Below, piece after piece: positions 29,843-39,527 of a DNA stretch of 64,000 nt. Under the pieces are notes generated by a model. The model was not told the origin of the DNA, made no database searches, and worked only from the letters and a program-made list of their open reading frames with translations. The stretch is taken from positions 124,001-188,000 of the forward strand of contig NZ_JAUSNR010000002.1 in NCBI RefSeq assembly GCF_030656345.1, written 5' to 3'. Numbering within the stretch: the stretch's first letter is position 1; each line of letters begins with the position of its first letter. The position numbers were made by a program, and so were the translations under genes. Source of the stretch: Pseudotabrizicola sp. (GTDB lineage Bacteria > Pseudomonadota > Alphaproteobacteria > Rhodobacterales > Rhodobacteraceae).

Positions 29843-30727
29843 ATGTCTGTCGTCGCGTTGAAGAAGACTCTCCAAACGGCCAAGCAGCCCCCGGCGCAGA
29901 TTGTGCCGCTGCCGGTTGCCGCCAGACCCCCGCGCTGGGTGCAAAAAGCTGTTTCATGGCTGGTTTCATCGGTGCTGCCGCCGCTGGTGGTGCTGTTCGT
30001 GCTGCTGGCCATCTGGCAGGTCGCGTTTTCCGGCCCCACTGCCGGGCTGCCCACACCCACCAAGGTTTGGGCCGAAAGCAGCGAGCTGATCCTTGATCCG
30101 TTCTTCGTCTACGGCTCGCAGGACATCGGGCTTGGCTGGCGGGTGCTGACCTCGCTGGAGCGGGTGGCCTATGGCTTTGGTCTTGCCGCTGTGGCGGGCG
30201 TGCTGATGGGCGCGGTGATCGGGCAATCGGCGCTGATGATGCGCGGCTTTGATCCGATCTTTCAGGTTCTGCGCACCGTGCCGCCGCTTGCCTGGCTGCC
30301 GATCAGCCTTGCCGCCTTCATGGACAGCCGGCCAAGCGCGATCTTTGTGATCTTCATCACCGCGATCTGGCCGATCATCATCAACACCGCCGCCGGGGTC
30401 CGCGCCATTCCGCAGGATTATCGCAACGTGGCCGCCGTTCTGCGCCTGAACCAGATCGAATTCTTCTGGAAGATCATGGTGCCCTCCGCCGCGCCCTACA
30501 TCTTCTCGGGCCTGCGCATCGGGGTGGGCCTGTCATGGCTGGCCATCGTGGCGGCCGAGATGCTGACCGGCGGCGTCGGCATCGGGTTCTTCATCTGGGA
30601 TGCGTGGAATTCCTCGCGCCTGACCGACATCATCGTGGCGCTGATCTACATCGGGGTGACCGGCTTTGTGCTGGATCGTCTGGTGGGCTGGATCGGCTCT
30701 GTTGTTTCCCGGGGGACAGCGACATGA
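29843..30727 (+). CDS. nrtB: Nitrate ABC importer permease NrtB
   Basis: 294 residues, six transmembrane helices after a 40-residue cytoplasmic N-terminus. LRTVPPLAWLPISLAAF and the IFVIFITAIWPIIINTAAG region are typical of NrtB/SsuC permeases. AGGGGG precedes the ATG. The stop overlaps the ATG of the ATPase gene. Confidence 0.92.
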   Translation: MSVVALKKTLQTAKQPPAQIVPLPVAARPPRWVQKAVSWLVSSVLPPLVVLFVLLAIWQVAFSGPTAGLPTPTKVWAESSELILDPFFVYGSQDIGLGWRVLTSLERVAYGFGLAAVAGVLMGAVIGQSALMMRGFDPIFQVLRTVPPLAWLPISLAAFMDSRPSAIFVIFITAIWPIIINTAAGVRAIPQDYRNVAAVLRLNQIEFFWKIMVPSAAPYIFSGLRIGVGLSWLAIVAAEMLTGGVGIGFFIWDAWNSSRLTDIIVALIYIGVTGFVLDRLVGWIGSVVSRGTAT

Positions 30728-31533
30728 CCATTGCACCCACAAAATACCTGCAGATCGACCGGGTCTGCAAATCCTTTACCAACGGGTCCAAGGTGACAGA
30801 GGTTCTGGCCGACATCCGGCTGACCATCGACAAGGGCGAATTCGTGTCGATCATCGGCCATTCCGGTTGCGGCAAATCCACCCTGCTCAACCTGATTGCG
30901 GGCCTGACCGACGTGACCACGGGTGCCCTGAAGCTGGAAGGGCGCGAGGTCAACGCGCCGGGGCCGGAACGTGCTGTGGTGTTCCAGAACCACAGCCTGC
31001 TGCCCTGGCTGACCGTCTATGACAATGTGAAACTGGCGGTGACCAAGGTGTTTTCCGGCACCAAAACCCGCGCCGAACGGCATGACTGGATCATGCAGAA
31101 CCTTGATCTGGTGCAGATGACCCATGCCGCCGACAAACGCCCGGGTGAAATCTCGGGCGGGATGCGGCAGCGTGTCGGCATCGCCCGCGCGCTGTCGATG
31201 GAACCCAAGGTGCTGCTGCTCGATGAACCCTTCGGCGCGCTTGATGCGCTGACCCGCGCGCATCTGCAGGATGCGGTGATGGATATCCACGCGCGGCTGG
31301 GCAACACCATGATCATGATCACCCATGATGTCGATGAGGCCGTGCTGCTGGCCGACCGCATCGTGATGATGACCAACGGCCCGGCGGCCACCATTGGCGA
31401 GGTGCTGGAGGTTCCCATCCCCCGCCCGCGCGACCGCATCGCACTGGCGAGCCACCCCGATTACGTCCGCGCCCGCGAAGCGGTGCTGCGGTTCCTGTAT
31501 GAACGTCACCGCTTCGTCGAAGCGGCGGAGTAA
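30724..31533 (+). CDS. nrtD: Nitrate ABC importer ATPase (NrtD/NasD type)
   Basis: 269 residues, one ATPase domain: Walker A GHSGCGKST, signature EISGGMRQRVGIARA, Walker B LLLDEPFGALD. It lacks the extra binding-protein-like domain of cyanobacterial NrtC, so NrtD is the closer name. Five bases separate it from nirB. Confidence 0.92.
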   Translation: MTIAPTKYLQIDRVCKSFTNGSKVTEVLADIRLTIDKGEFVSIIGHSGCGKSTLLNLIAGLTDVTTGALKLEGREVNAPGPERAVVFQNHSLLPWLTVYDNVKLAVTKVFSGTKTRAERHDWIMQNLDLVQMTHAADKRPGEISGGMRQRVGIARALSMEPKVLLLDEPFGALDALTRAHLQDAVMDIHARLGNTMIMITHDVDEAVLLADRIVMMTNGPAATIGEVLEVPIPRPRDRIALASHPDYVRAREAVLRFLYERHRFVEAAE

Positions 31534-31538
31534 CCGAT

Positions 31539-33965
31539 ATGAAACAAAAACTTGTGGTGATCGGCGCGGGCATGGCCTCGGGCCGGATGCTGGAGGCTGT
31601 GTTTGAGGCAGGGGGCCATTTTGACGTCACCCTGTTCAACGCTGAGGCGCGCGGCAACTATAACCGGCTGATGTTGTCGCCGGTGCTGTCTGGCGAGAAA
31701 ACCTATGACCAGATCGTGACGCATGACGCGGACTGGTACGCGGCACATGGCGTCGATTGTCGTTTCGGCGAGCCGGTGGTCAGGATCGACCGCGCCAACC
31801 GGATCGTCTATTCCAACGCTGGCGGCGTGCCCTATGACGCGCTGGTGATCGCCACCGGATCGGCCCCGTTCATCGTGCCGGTGCCGGGCAAGGATCTGCC
31901 CGGCGTGGTTGCCTACCGTGATCTGGAAGACACCAACGCGATGATTGCCGCCAGCAAACCCGGTGCCCGCGCCGTGGTGATCGGCGGCGGGCTCTTGGGG
32001 CTGGAGGCGGCGGCAGGCATGGCCGCACGCGGGGCCGAGGTGACGGTGATCCACCTGATGGGCCATCTGATGGAACGTCAGCTGGACCCCGCCGCTGGCT
32101 ATCTCTTGCAGAAGGATCTCGAACGCCGCGGCATCCGCATCCATTGCAAGGGTGCCACCAAGGCCATTCTGGGCACCGACCGGGTTGAGGCGGTTCTGCT
32201 GGAAGACGGCACCGTCTATCCCGCCGATCTGGTTTGCATGGCCGTCGGCATCCGGCCCGAGGTGCGTCTGGCCAATGACGCGCATCTGGAGGTCGGGCGT
32301 GGCATCACCGTGGACGATCAGATGCGCACCTCTGACCCGGCGATCTTTGGCTTGGGCGAATGCGTGGAGCATGATCGTCAGCTCTTCGGCCTTGTCGCCC
32401 CGCTTTATGATCAGGCCAAGGTGCTGGCCGCAACCCTGCTGGGGCAGCAGGCCGCCTTCAAACCCGTGCAGACCGCAACCAAGCTGAAGGTCACCGGCGT
32501 CGATCTGTTCAGCGCAGGCGATTTCGCCGATGCGCCGGGGCGCGAAGATATCGTGTTCCGCGATCCGGGGCGCGGGGTCTACAAGCGCCTGATCCTTGAG
32601 GGCGAGCAGCTGATCGGCGCTGTGATGTATGGCGATACGGCCGATGGCGCATGGTTCTTTGACCTGATCAAGCAGGGCAAAGACGTGACCGACATGCGCG
32701 ACACGCTGATCTTTGGCCCGGCATTCCAGGGGGGTGCCCAATCGGACCCGCTGGCAGCCGTTGCAGCCTTGCCGCCTGAGGCGGAGATTTGTGGCTGCAA
32801 CGGCGTGTGCAAAGGCAAGATCGTGGCCGCCATCGGCGGCGGTGCCCATTCCCTTGATGCCGTACGCATGGCCACCAAGGCCAGCGCCAGCTGCGGCACC
32901 TGTACCGGGCTGGTCGAACAGGTGATGGCCCTGACGCTGGGCGACAGCTTCAGCGCCAATGCCAACCCCCCGATGTGCAAATGCACCGATCACACGCATG
33001 AAGACGTGCGCCGGCTGATCAAGACAATGGGGCTGAAATCCATTCCCGCCGTGATGCAGGAGCTGGGGTGGAAAACAGTCGGCGGCTGCGCGTCGTGCCG
33101 TCCGGCGCTGAACTACTACCTGATCGCCGACTGGCCGCTTGAGTATACCGATGACCGCCAGTCCCGGTTCGTCAACGAACGCAACCACGGCAACATCCAG
33201 AAGGATGGCACCTATTCGGTGGTGCCGCGCATGTGGGGCGGGGTCACCACGCCCGCCGAGCTGCGCGCCATCGCCGATGCCGCTGACCGCTATGCCGTGC
33301 CGATGGTCAAAGTGACCGGCGGTCAGCGGATCGACCTGCTGGGCGTCAAGAAGGAAGACCTTCCCGCCATCTGGTCAGACCTGAACGCCGCAGGCATGGT
33401 CTCTGGCCACGCCTATGCCAAAGGCCTGCGCACGGTCAAAACCTGTGTCGGGACAGACTTCTGCCGCTTTGGCACCCAGGACAGCACCGGGCTGGGAATC
33501 AAGCTCGAAAAGCTGCTCTGGGGGTCATGGACGCCTGCCAAGGTCAAACTTGGCGTGTCAGGCTGCCCGCGCAACTGTGCCGAAGCCACCTGCAAGGATA
33601 TCGGCGTGGTCTGCGTCGATTCCGGCTACGAGATCAGCGTCGCGGGTGCTGCAGGCATGGATGTGCGCGAAACCGAATTCCTGTGCAAAGTCACCACCGA
33701 GGCCGAGGTGATGGAGGTGATCGCCGCCTTTACCCAGCTCTACCGCGAAAACGCCCGCTATCTGCACCGTATCTACAAATGGGTGGCACGTGTCGGCCTC
33801 GACTGGTGCCGCGCGCAGGTCGAAGATCCGGTCAACCGCCGCGCGCTGTATGACCGCTTCATGCTGTCCCAGTCCATTTACCAGACCGACCCATGGGCCG
33901 AACTGGCCGCAACCCCGGCCGACTGGGCACCCATTGCCGACCTGACCCTGAGGGCCGCAGAATGA
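31539..33965 (+). CDS. nirB: Assimilatory NAD(P)H nitrite reductase, large subunit
   Basis: 808 residues; reduces nitrite to ammonium in the cytoplasm. Domains in order: FAD/NAD(P) pyridine-disulfide oxidoreductase (about 1-290, GAGMASGRMLEA), two BFD-like [2Fe-2S] regions (about 415-470 and 485-535, CGCNGVCKG and CASCRP), ferredoxin-like half domains, and the siroheme/[4Fe-4S] site with C-x5-C (TCVGTDFC) and C-x3-C (GCPRNC) near residues 640-685. The stop overlaps the nirD start. Confidence 0.95.
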   Translation: MKQKLVVIGAGMASGRMLEAVFEAGGHFDVTLFNAEARGNYNRLMLSPVLSGEKTYDQIVTHDADWYAAHGVDCRFGEPVVRIDRANRIVYSNAGGVPYDALVIATGSAPFIVPVPGKDLPGVVAYRDLEDTNAMIAASKPGARAVVIGGGLLGLEAAAGMAARGAEVTVIHLMGHLMERQLDPAAGYLLQKDLERRGIRIHCKGATKAILGTDRVEAVLLEDGTVYPADLVCMAVGIRPEVRLANDAHLEVGRGITVDDQMRTSDPAIFGLGECVEHDRQLFGLVAPLYDQAKVLAATLLGQQAAFKPVQTATKLKVTGVDLFSAGDFADAPGREDIVFRDPGRGVYKRLILEGEQLIGAVMYGDTADGAWFFDLIKQGKDVTDMRDTLIFGPAFQGGAQSDPLAAVAALPPEAEICGCNGVCKGKIVAAIGGGAHSLDAVRMATKASASCGTCTGLVEQVMALTLGDSFSANANPPMCKCTDHTHEDVRRLIKTMGLKSIPAVMQELGWKTVGGCASCRPALNYYLIADWPLEYTDDRQSRFVNERNHGNIQKDGTYSVVPRMWGGVTTPAELRAIADAADRYAVPMVKVTGGQRIDLLGVKKEDLPAIWSDLNAAGMVSGHAYAKGLRTVKTCVGTDFCRFGTQDSTGLGIKLEKLLWGSWTPAKVKLGVSGCPRNCAEATCKDIGVVCVDSGYEISVAGAAGMDVRETEFLCKVTTEAEVMEVIAAFTQLYRENARYLHRIYKWVARVGLDWCRAQVEDPVNRRALYDRFMLSQSIYQTDPWAELAATPADWAPIADLTLRAAE

Positions 33966-34297
33966 CCGCGTTTATCGACATCGCCGCCTTGGAGGACATC
34001 CCGCGCCAAGGCGCACGGCTGGTAAAAACCGCGCTGGGCTGCATTGCGGTGTTCCGCACCGCTGATGATCATCTTTTTGCGCTGGAAGACCGCTGCCCGC
34101 ACAAGGGCGGCCCGCTGTCCGAAGGCATCGTGCATGGCACCTCTGTCACTTGCCCGCTGCACGCCTGGGTGTTCGACATGAACACGGGCCAGGCGCAGGG
34201 CGCGGATGAGGGGGCTGTCCACACCTTTCCCGTGCGGCTGGAGCATGGCCGCGTGCTGCTGGACGCCACCCGCCTTGCCCGGCGCAGTGCCGCATGA
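33962..34297 (+). CDS. nirD: Nitrite reductase small subunit (Rieske-type)
   Basis: 111 residues. Rieske fold with C-P-H-K-G and C-P-L-H-A-W, so the [2Fe-2S] ligands are kept, unlike some NirD proteins that have lost them. It partners NirB. The start at 33962 overlaps the nirB stop and the end overlaps the nasA start, both ATGA. Confidence 0.92.
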   Translation: MTAFIDIAALEDIPRQGARLVKTALGCIAVFRTADDHLFALEDRCPHKGGPLSEGIVHGTSVTCPLHAWVFDMNTGQAQGADEGAVHTFPVRLEHGRVLLDATRLARRSAA

Positions 34298-36888
34298 CCG
34301 GCATCAGCACAACCTGCCCCTATTGCGGCGTCGGCTGCGGTGTGATCGCCACGCCCGATGGCAAGGGCGGGGTGCAGATCAAGGGCGACCCCGACCACCC
34401 GGCCAACCGGGGACGGTTGTGCGTCAAGGGGGCTGCGCTGGGAGAAACCCTGTCCACCGGCGGGCGGCTGCTGCAGCCGATGATCAGGGGCCGCGCGGCG
34501 ACATGGGATCGCGCGCTGGATGAGGTGGCGACGCGGTTTTCCGATACCATCGCCAAGCATGGGCCGGACTCGGTGGCCTTCTATGTTTCGGGCCAGTTGC
34601 TGACCGAAGACTACTACGTCGCCAACAAACTGATGAAAGGCTTCATCGGCAGCGCCAATATCGACACCAACTCGCGGCTGTGCATGGCCTCTTCCGTCGC
34701 AGGCCATCGCCGCGCCTTTGGATCTGATACTGTGCCGGGCCAGTATGAAGATCTGGAACTGGCCGATCTGGTGGTTCTGGTCGGCAGCAATCTGGCATGG
34801 TGCCACCCGGTGCTGCACCAGCGCCTGATGGCGGCCAAGGCCGCGCGGCCAGCGATGAAGATCGTGGTGATCGACCCGCGCCGCACCGCCACTTGCGAAG
34901 GGGCCGATCTGCACCTTGCGTTGGCACCGGGGGCCGATGCCCATCTGTTCAACCTGCTGCTGTGCGAGCTTGCTGATCAGGGCCAGCTGAACCCGGATTT
35001 CCTGCCCCATGTCACCGGGCTGGACACCGCCCTTGCCGCTGCCCGCAGCAGCACTGCCGCCGCAACCGGCCTCGCCCCCGCCGATCTGGTCGCCTTTCTC
35101 ACGCTCTGGGCCAATACCGAGCGGGTGGTCACCGTCTATTCCCAGGGCATCAACCAGTCCGACTCTGGCACCGACAAGGTGAACGCCATCCTCAACTGCC
35201 ATCTTGCCACCGGCCGCATCGGCCGCCTTGGCATGGGTCCGTTCTCGGTGACAGGCCAGCCCAATGCCATGGGCGGGCGCGAGGTTGGGGGCTTGGCCAA
35301 TATGCTCGCCTGCCATCTGGAGATCGAGAAACCCACCCACCGCGATGCCGTGCAAGGCTTCTGGTCCGCCCCCACCATGGCCCAAAAGCCGGGGCTGAAG
35401 GCCGTGGACATGTTCCGTGCGGTGGAAGACGGGCGGATAAAGGCGCTGTGGGTCCTGCACACCAATCCCGCCGTCACCATGCCTGATGCGGACCGGGTCG
35501 CGCGCGCCATTGCGGGTTGCGATTTCGTGGCGGTCAGTGACATCTGGCCCACGACCGATACCGCACGGCTGGCGCACGTTCTGTTGCCCGCGGCGGGCTG
35601 GGGCGAAAAGGACGGCACCGTCACCAATTCCGAGCGTATGATCAGCCGCCAGCGCGCCTTTGCCCCGCCCCCCGGTCAGGCGCGGGCCGATTGGTGGCAG
35701 CTGGCACAGGTGGCACAACGCATGGGCTTTGCCGGGTTCGGTTGGGACAGCCCGGCGCAGATTTTCGACGAATACGCCCGCCTGTCCGGCGTGGCAGGGG
35801 GTTTGGGCAGCGATTTCGACATTTCGGGTCTGGCGGGGGGCGACTACGAAGCCTTTCCCCCCGTGGTCTGGCCGCAGGCGGCGCAAAAGGGTGGCCGCTT
35901 CTTTGCCGCTGGCCGGTTTCACACCCCCGATGGCCGCGCCCGGATGGTCCCCGTCACCGCCCGCCTGCCCGCCGCTGTCACCAAGGCCCTGCCGTTCCGC
36001 CTGAACACGGGGCGCGTGCGCGACCAGTGGCACAGCATGACCCGCACCGGCATGGCCCCGCGCCTGACACAGCATCTGGGCGAGCCGTATCTGCAACTGC
36101 ACCCCGCCGATGCCACGCGTCTGGGGCTTGCCCCGGCCGCGCTGGCCGAGGTGCATAATGACCATGGCCGCAGCATCCTGCGGGTGATGATCAGTGACCG
36201 GGTGCAGCCCGGCCACCCCTTCGCCCCGATGCACTGGACCGGGGAAACCGCGCCCACGGGCCGCATCGATGCGCTGGTGCCGGGCCTGACAGACCCGGTG
36301 TCGGGCCAGCCCGCCAGCAAATCCGCCGCCGTCGCCATCCGACCCTTTGCCGCCCGCTGGTACGGCTTTGCCCTGTCGCGGCACGACCTGCGGCCAGACT
36401 GCGACTACTGGGCCAAGGGTGCCATCGCAGGCGGAATCCAGCTGGAACTGGCGGGGCAGGTGGTGCCCGAAGACTGGGCCAAATGGGCCTCTGCCCTGTT
36501 CAATCTGCCGCCGCCATCCGCGATGCTGTCCGACCCCGCACGGGGCCTGCATCGCATGGCCTTTACCGATCAGGGCCAGCTTGTTGCAGCCCTGTTTATC
36601 GCCCGCGATCCGGTGCTGTTGTCACGCGCCCATCTGTCAACGGCACTGGATACCAACGACATGTCGGTGCTCGCCGGTCGCCCCGCCGCCAACCGCCCAG
36701 ACCCCGGCCCAACCGTCTGCGCCTGCCTCAATGTCGGGCTCAACACCATCCTGCGTGCTCTGGACGGCGGGCTGATCAGCGTCGATGCCATCGGTGCCGC
36801 CCTTGGCGCGGGCACCAATTGCGGGTCCTGCCGCCCGGAACTTGCTGCCCTTTTGTCCCGTCACAGCCACCGCGAGGCCGCCGAATGA
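34294..36888 (+). CDS. nasA: Assimilatory nitrate reductase catalytic subunit
   Basis: 864 residues; molybdenum-bis-MGD enzyme that reduces nitrate to nitrite in the cytoplasm. The N-terminal [4Fe-4S] motif is CPYCGVGCG with a fourth Cys at RLCVKG. Molybdopterin domains fill about 55-720 and include the usual NTGRVRDQWHSMTRTG. A C-terminal BFD-like [2Fe-2S] domain (about 805-855, CACLNVG and CGSCRPEL) replaces a separate electron carrier. No dedicated NasB reductase is present here, so electrons may come through NirB or another flavoprotein. No signal peptide. Confidence 0.95.
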   Translation: MTGISTTCPYCGVGCGVIATPDGKGGVQIKGDPDHPANRGRLCVKGAALGETLSTGGRLLQPMIRGRAATWDRALDEVATRFSDTIAKHGPDSVAFYVSGQLLTEDYYVANKLMKGFIGSANIDTNSRLCMASSVAGHRRAFGSDTVPGQYEDLELADLVVLVGSNLAWCHPVLHQRLMAAKAARPAMKIVVIDPRRTATCEGADLHLALAPGADAHLFNLLLCELADQGQLNPDFLPHVTGLDTALAAARSSTAAATGLAPADLVAFLTLWANTERVVTVYSQGINQSDSGTDKVNAILNCHLATGRIGRLGMGPFSVTGQPNAMGGREVGGLANMLACHLEIEKPTHRDAVQGFWSAPTMAQKPGLKAVDMFRAVEDGRIKALWVLHTNPAVTMPDADRVARAIAGCDFVAVSDIWPTTDTARLAHVLLPAAGWGEKDGTVTNSERMISRQRAFAPPPGQARADWWQLAQVAQRMGFAGFGWDSPAQIFDEYARLSGVAGGLGSDFDISGLAGGDYEAFPPVVWPQAAQKGGRFFAAGRFHTPDGRARMVPVTARLPAAVTKALPFRLNTGRVRDQWHSMTRTGMAPRLTQHLGEPYLQLHPADATRLGLAPAALAEVHNDHGRSILRVMISDRVQPGHPFAPMHWTGETAPTGRIDALVPGLTDPVSGQPASKSAAVAIRPFAARWYGFALSRHDLRPDCDYWAKGAIAGGIQLELAGQVVPEDWAKWASALFNLPPPSAMLSDPARGLHRMAFTDQGQLVAALFIARDPVLLSRAHLSTALDTNDMSVLAGRPAANRPDPGPTVCACLNVGLNTILRALDGGLISVDAIGAALGAGTNCGSCRPELAALLSRHSHREAAE

Positions 36889-37706
36889 GCTATCTTCAGA
36901 ATCCCGCCACCATCATTCCTTGCCCCGCCTCTTCGCAACGGGGCCGCATCACCCTTGTCGGGGCCGGGCCGGGCGCGGCAGACCATCTGACGATCCGCGC
37001 CGTGCGCTGCCTCGGTCAGGCCGATGTGATCTATTATGACCGGCTGGTTGACCCCGAGGTGCTGGGGTTTGCCCGCCCCGGCACCGAATGCATCTTTGTC
37101 GGCAAAGAGGTCGGTGCCCACAGCTGGCCGCAGGCCCGGATTGATGCCACCATCGTCGCCGCCGCGCTGCAGGGCAAACGGGTGGTGCGGCTGAAATCGG
37201 GTGATCCGTCGATCTTCGGCCGCGCAGGCGAAGAGATCGCAGCCGCCCGCGCCCATGGCATTGCCATCGACATCATTCCCGGCGTCACCGCCGCCTCTGC
37301 CGCCGCCGCCAGCCTGTGCCAGCCGCTGACCCTGCGGGGTGTGACAGACCGGGTGGTGCTGGCCACGGCCACCTGCTGCACCGGCGACATGCCTGTCGGC
37401 GTGGCCGAGATGGCGCGGCCCGGCACATCGCTGGTGTTCTACATGGCGATGAACCAGCTTGACGCGCTGACACAGCAATTGCTGCTGGCCGGTGTGGCGG
37501 CGGATCAGGCGGTCACGGTTGCCGCAAATGTCTCCAGACCTGACGAGCGCGCCATCGTCACCACGGTGTCGCGGCTGTCGCAGGATTGCGCGGCGGCAAA
37601 GCTGCGCAACCCTGCGATCCTTCTGATCGAGCTGGCAAAGCTGGCGTCCGGCGTTCCGGTCCGGACTGGCATGGCCGCCCCCGCAGAAGTGGCATGTCCT
37701 GCCTGA
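36885..37706 (+). CDS. cobA: Uroporphyrinogen-III C-methyltransferase
   Basis: 273 residues; methylates uroporphyrinogen III to precorrin-2, the first step to siroheme, which NirB needs. VGAGPGAADHLTIRAVRCL, VRLKSGDPSIFGRAGEE and PGVTAASAAAA are the SAM-binding motifs of the family. It has only the methyltransferase domain, so oxidation and iron insertion must be supplied elsewhere. The ATGA overlap with nasA makes it the last gene of the operon. Confidence 0.93.
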   Translation: MSYLQNPATIIPCPASSQRGRITLVGAGPGAADHLTIRAVRCLGQADVIYYDRLVDPEVLGFARPGTECIFVGKEVGAHSWPQARIDATIVAAALQGKRVVRLKSGDPSIFGRAGEEIAAARAHGIAIDIIPGVTAASAAAASLCQPLTLRGVTDRVVLATATCCTGDMPVGVAEMARPGTSLVFYMAMNQLDALTQQLLLAGVAADQAVTVAANVSRPDERAIVTTVSRLSQDCAAAKLRNPAILLIELAKLASGVPVRTGMAAPAEVACPA

Positions 37707-37721
37707 GAACCGGCATCCGGT

Positions 37722-38660
37722 CTAAAGCGCCACGCCCCGGATCATGTCCCGCAGACTGTCCTCCAGCGGGATCTGCGCCGCCCATCCGGTTGCCGCTGTC
37801 AGCCGTGCGGGGTTGCCGATGCTTCGGCTGACACCCGCCGGGTTGTGCGGTGCCCCTTCGCAAATGGCGGGATGCCAGCCGCCGACCCGGCACAGCGCCG
37901 TCAGCACCTCTTGCAGGCTATGCCCCACGCCGCTGGCCACATTGAACAGCCCGCGCGGGCCACCCGGTTGGCTGAGTGCCAGAAGCGCGGCAGCCACATC
38001 GCGCACATCCACCCAGTCGCGCACCGCATCGGGGTTCGAAAGCGCAAATGCCGCAGCACCGGCGCGCAATTGCGCCGCAAACATCTGCGGCACCAGATGC
38101 GGGGGCTGACCGGGCCCGGTCACATTGAACGGCACCGCGACCGCCAGATCGAGGCCAAGCCGTTCCGCTTGCGCAAGCGCATATCGCGTCGCCGCCAGTT
38201 TGCTGACCCCATAGGCAGCAGCGGGGCGCATCGGATGATCCTCGCCGGTTGTGGCCTGACCCTCCGCCATCGGTGCATAGATCGCGGCAGACGATACCAC
38301 CACCACACGCACCGGGTGCGGCAGGCGTGCGACGGCATCGATCAGCCGGGCCGTGGCCGTCAGGTTGGCAGCCATCAGACCGGCCCGGCCAGCCTCTGTC
38401 TCCAAGGCCTGCGTCCTGCCTGCACAATGGATGATGGCGTCGGGGTGCAGGTCGGCCAGAATTTGGTCCAGTGGGCCGGTCACCAGATCGGCACACACAG
38501 CCTCGCCCCCGCAGGGCAAAGGTCCGGGTCGCGGCCGGTACAGCCCGATCCCGCGCTCCCCCCGTGCCGCCAGCGCGCGCAGCACCGCAGCGCCGATAAA
38601 GCCGCCGGCCCCGGTCACGACCACCCGCCGCCCTGTCATCTGTTGTATCGTGGAACCCAT
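37722..38660 (-). CDS. NAD-dependent epimerase/dehydratase (extended SDR)
   Basis: 312 residues. Glycine-rich NAD motif GAGGFIGA near residue 15, and a YGVSK catalytic Tyr/Lys motif near residue 155, with a Ser-containing VVVVSSAAIYAP strand. This fits sugar-nucleotide epimerases and dehydratases, but the product is not recognised. It is the last gene of the five-gene minus-strand operon led by the plcP-like gene and might supply a sugar donor to one of the glycosyltransferases. The ATG at 38660 has AAAGGGCAG ahead; 38639 is the alternative start. The gap to the GT2 gene is 117 bp. Confidence 0.78.
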   Translation of the reverse strand: MGSTIQQMTGRRVVVTGAGGFIGAAVLRALAARGERGIGLYRPRPGPLPCGGEAVCADLVTGPLDQILADLHPDAIIHCAGRTQALETEAGRAGLMAANLTATARLIDAVARLPHPVRVVVVSSAAIYAPMAEGQATTGEDHPMRPAAAYGVSKLAATRYALAQAERLGLDLAVAVPFNVTGPGQPPHLVPQMFAAQLRAGAAAFALSNPDAVRDWVDVRDVAAALLALSQPGGPRGLFNVASGVGHSLQEVLTALCRVGGWHPAICEGAPHNPAGVSRSIGNPARLTAATGWAAQIPLEDSLRDMIRGVAL

Positions 38661-38777
38661 CTGCCCTTTGCCCTTCGCCCCCCAGTTGTGGGCAATTTTC
38701 GGCGTCAATCAACCCGCTGTCGTGGCCAAAGGGTGCAGGCGCCCACATCCGGGGCCGGATGCGGCACGGTTGCCAGC

Positions 38778-39527
38778 CTACAGATCAAGCTGTGCAAATC
38801 GCTGCCGCAGCTTCGCCGCCATGCCGGTCAAGCCTGACCGTGGGCCAGAACGCTGACTGGCCCGGCGCAAATAGGCAATCTGCTCAAAGGTCGTCGCAAC
38901 CGACACCGTGCGCAGGATATCGCGCATCATCCCGATGTCTGCCCGCACCCCCGCGCGCCAGCCGCTTTTCTGCGCCTTCGACGGGCTGGCCACAGTGCCC
39001 CAGCGGACAATGGCCACTGACAGGCGGGCCGACCGGATATGGCTGTTCAGAAACACCTCCAGCCCGAACCGCGGCAGGGCCGCCATCTGCGGCAGCAGCG
39101 GTCGGACCAGCCACATCGGCAACACCCGCTCTCCGGTGATGTAATCCACGCCCAGCCAATGCCAGACCCGTGGCGCATTCCCCCGCAGGGAAAGGGACAC
39201 ATCGGTGTGGCCCTCGGCCACCGGGGCCAGCAGGGCGGACAGGTCTGCCGCGCGCAGCCCGGTCAGGTCGGCGTCCAGCAGCAGCACATGGCTGGTGCAG
39301 ACGCGGCGCAACGCCTCGGCCAGCGCGGCGGATTTGCCCCGGTTGGGGACCAGCCGCAACACCTGCACCCCCGCCGCCCCGGCGATGGCGGCGGTGTCGT
39401 CGGTCGAGCCGTCATCGACGACCACAACCGCGTGGATCGTGGGGTGCGCCTGCACCGCCGCCAGAACCCCGGCGATGCGCGCGGCCTCATTATGGGCCGG
39501 GATCAGACAGGTGAAAGTCGGGGTCAT
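38778..39527 (-). CDS. Family 2 glycosyltransferase
   Basis: 249 residues, soluble GT-A fold. CLIPAHNEAARIAGVLAAV, VVVDDGSTDDTAAIA and the DxD-like LLLDADL are clear. The N-terminal half resembles dolichol-phosphate-mannose-synthase-type enzymes. The acceptor is unknown. The start at 39527 overlaps the DedA gene stop, so it is cotranscribed with the lipid genes and may add a further sugar or make a lipid-linked donor. Confidence 0.82.
   Translation of the reverse strand: MTPTFTCLIPAHNEAARIAGVLAAVQAHPTIHAVVVVDDGSTDDTAAIAGAAGVQVLRLVPNRGKSAALAEALRRVCTSHVLLLDADLTGLRAADLSALLAPVAEGHTDVSLSLRGNAPRVWHWLGVDYITGERVLPMWLVRPLLPQMAALPRFGLEVFLNSHIRSARLSVAIVRWGTVASPSKAQKSGWRAGVRADIGMMRDILRTVSVATTFEQIAYLRRASQRSGPRSGLTGMAAKLRQRFAQLDL

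Noticed and set aside
31506..33188. Open frame of 560 codons on the minus strand opposite nirB
   Set aside because: Same cause: a shadow of a clear nirB gene, with no motifs or ribosome site.
34069..36552. Open frame of 827 codons on the minus strand opposite nasA and nirD
   Set aside because: It is a shadow of strongly GC-biased coding sequence on the plus strand. The translation is rich in R, G, H and Q with no family motif, and nasA is certain.
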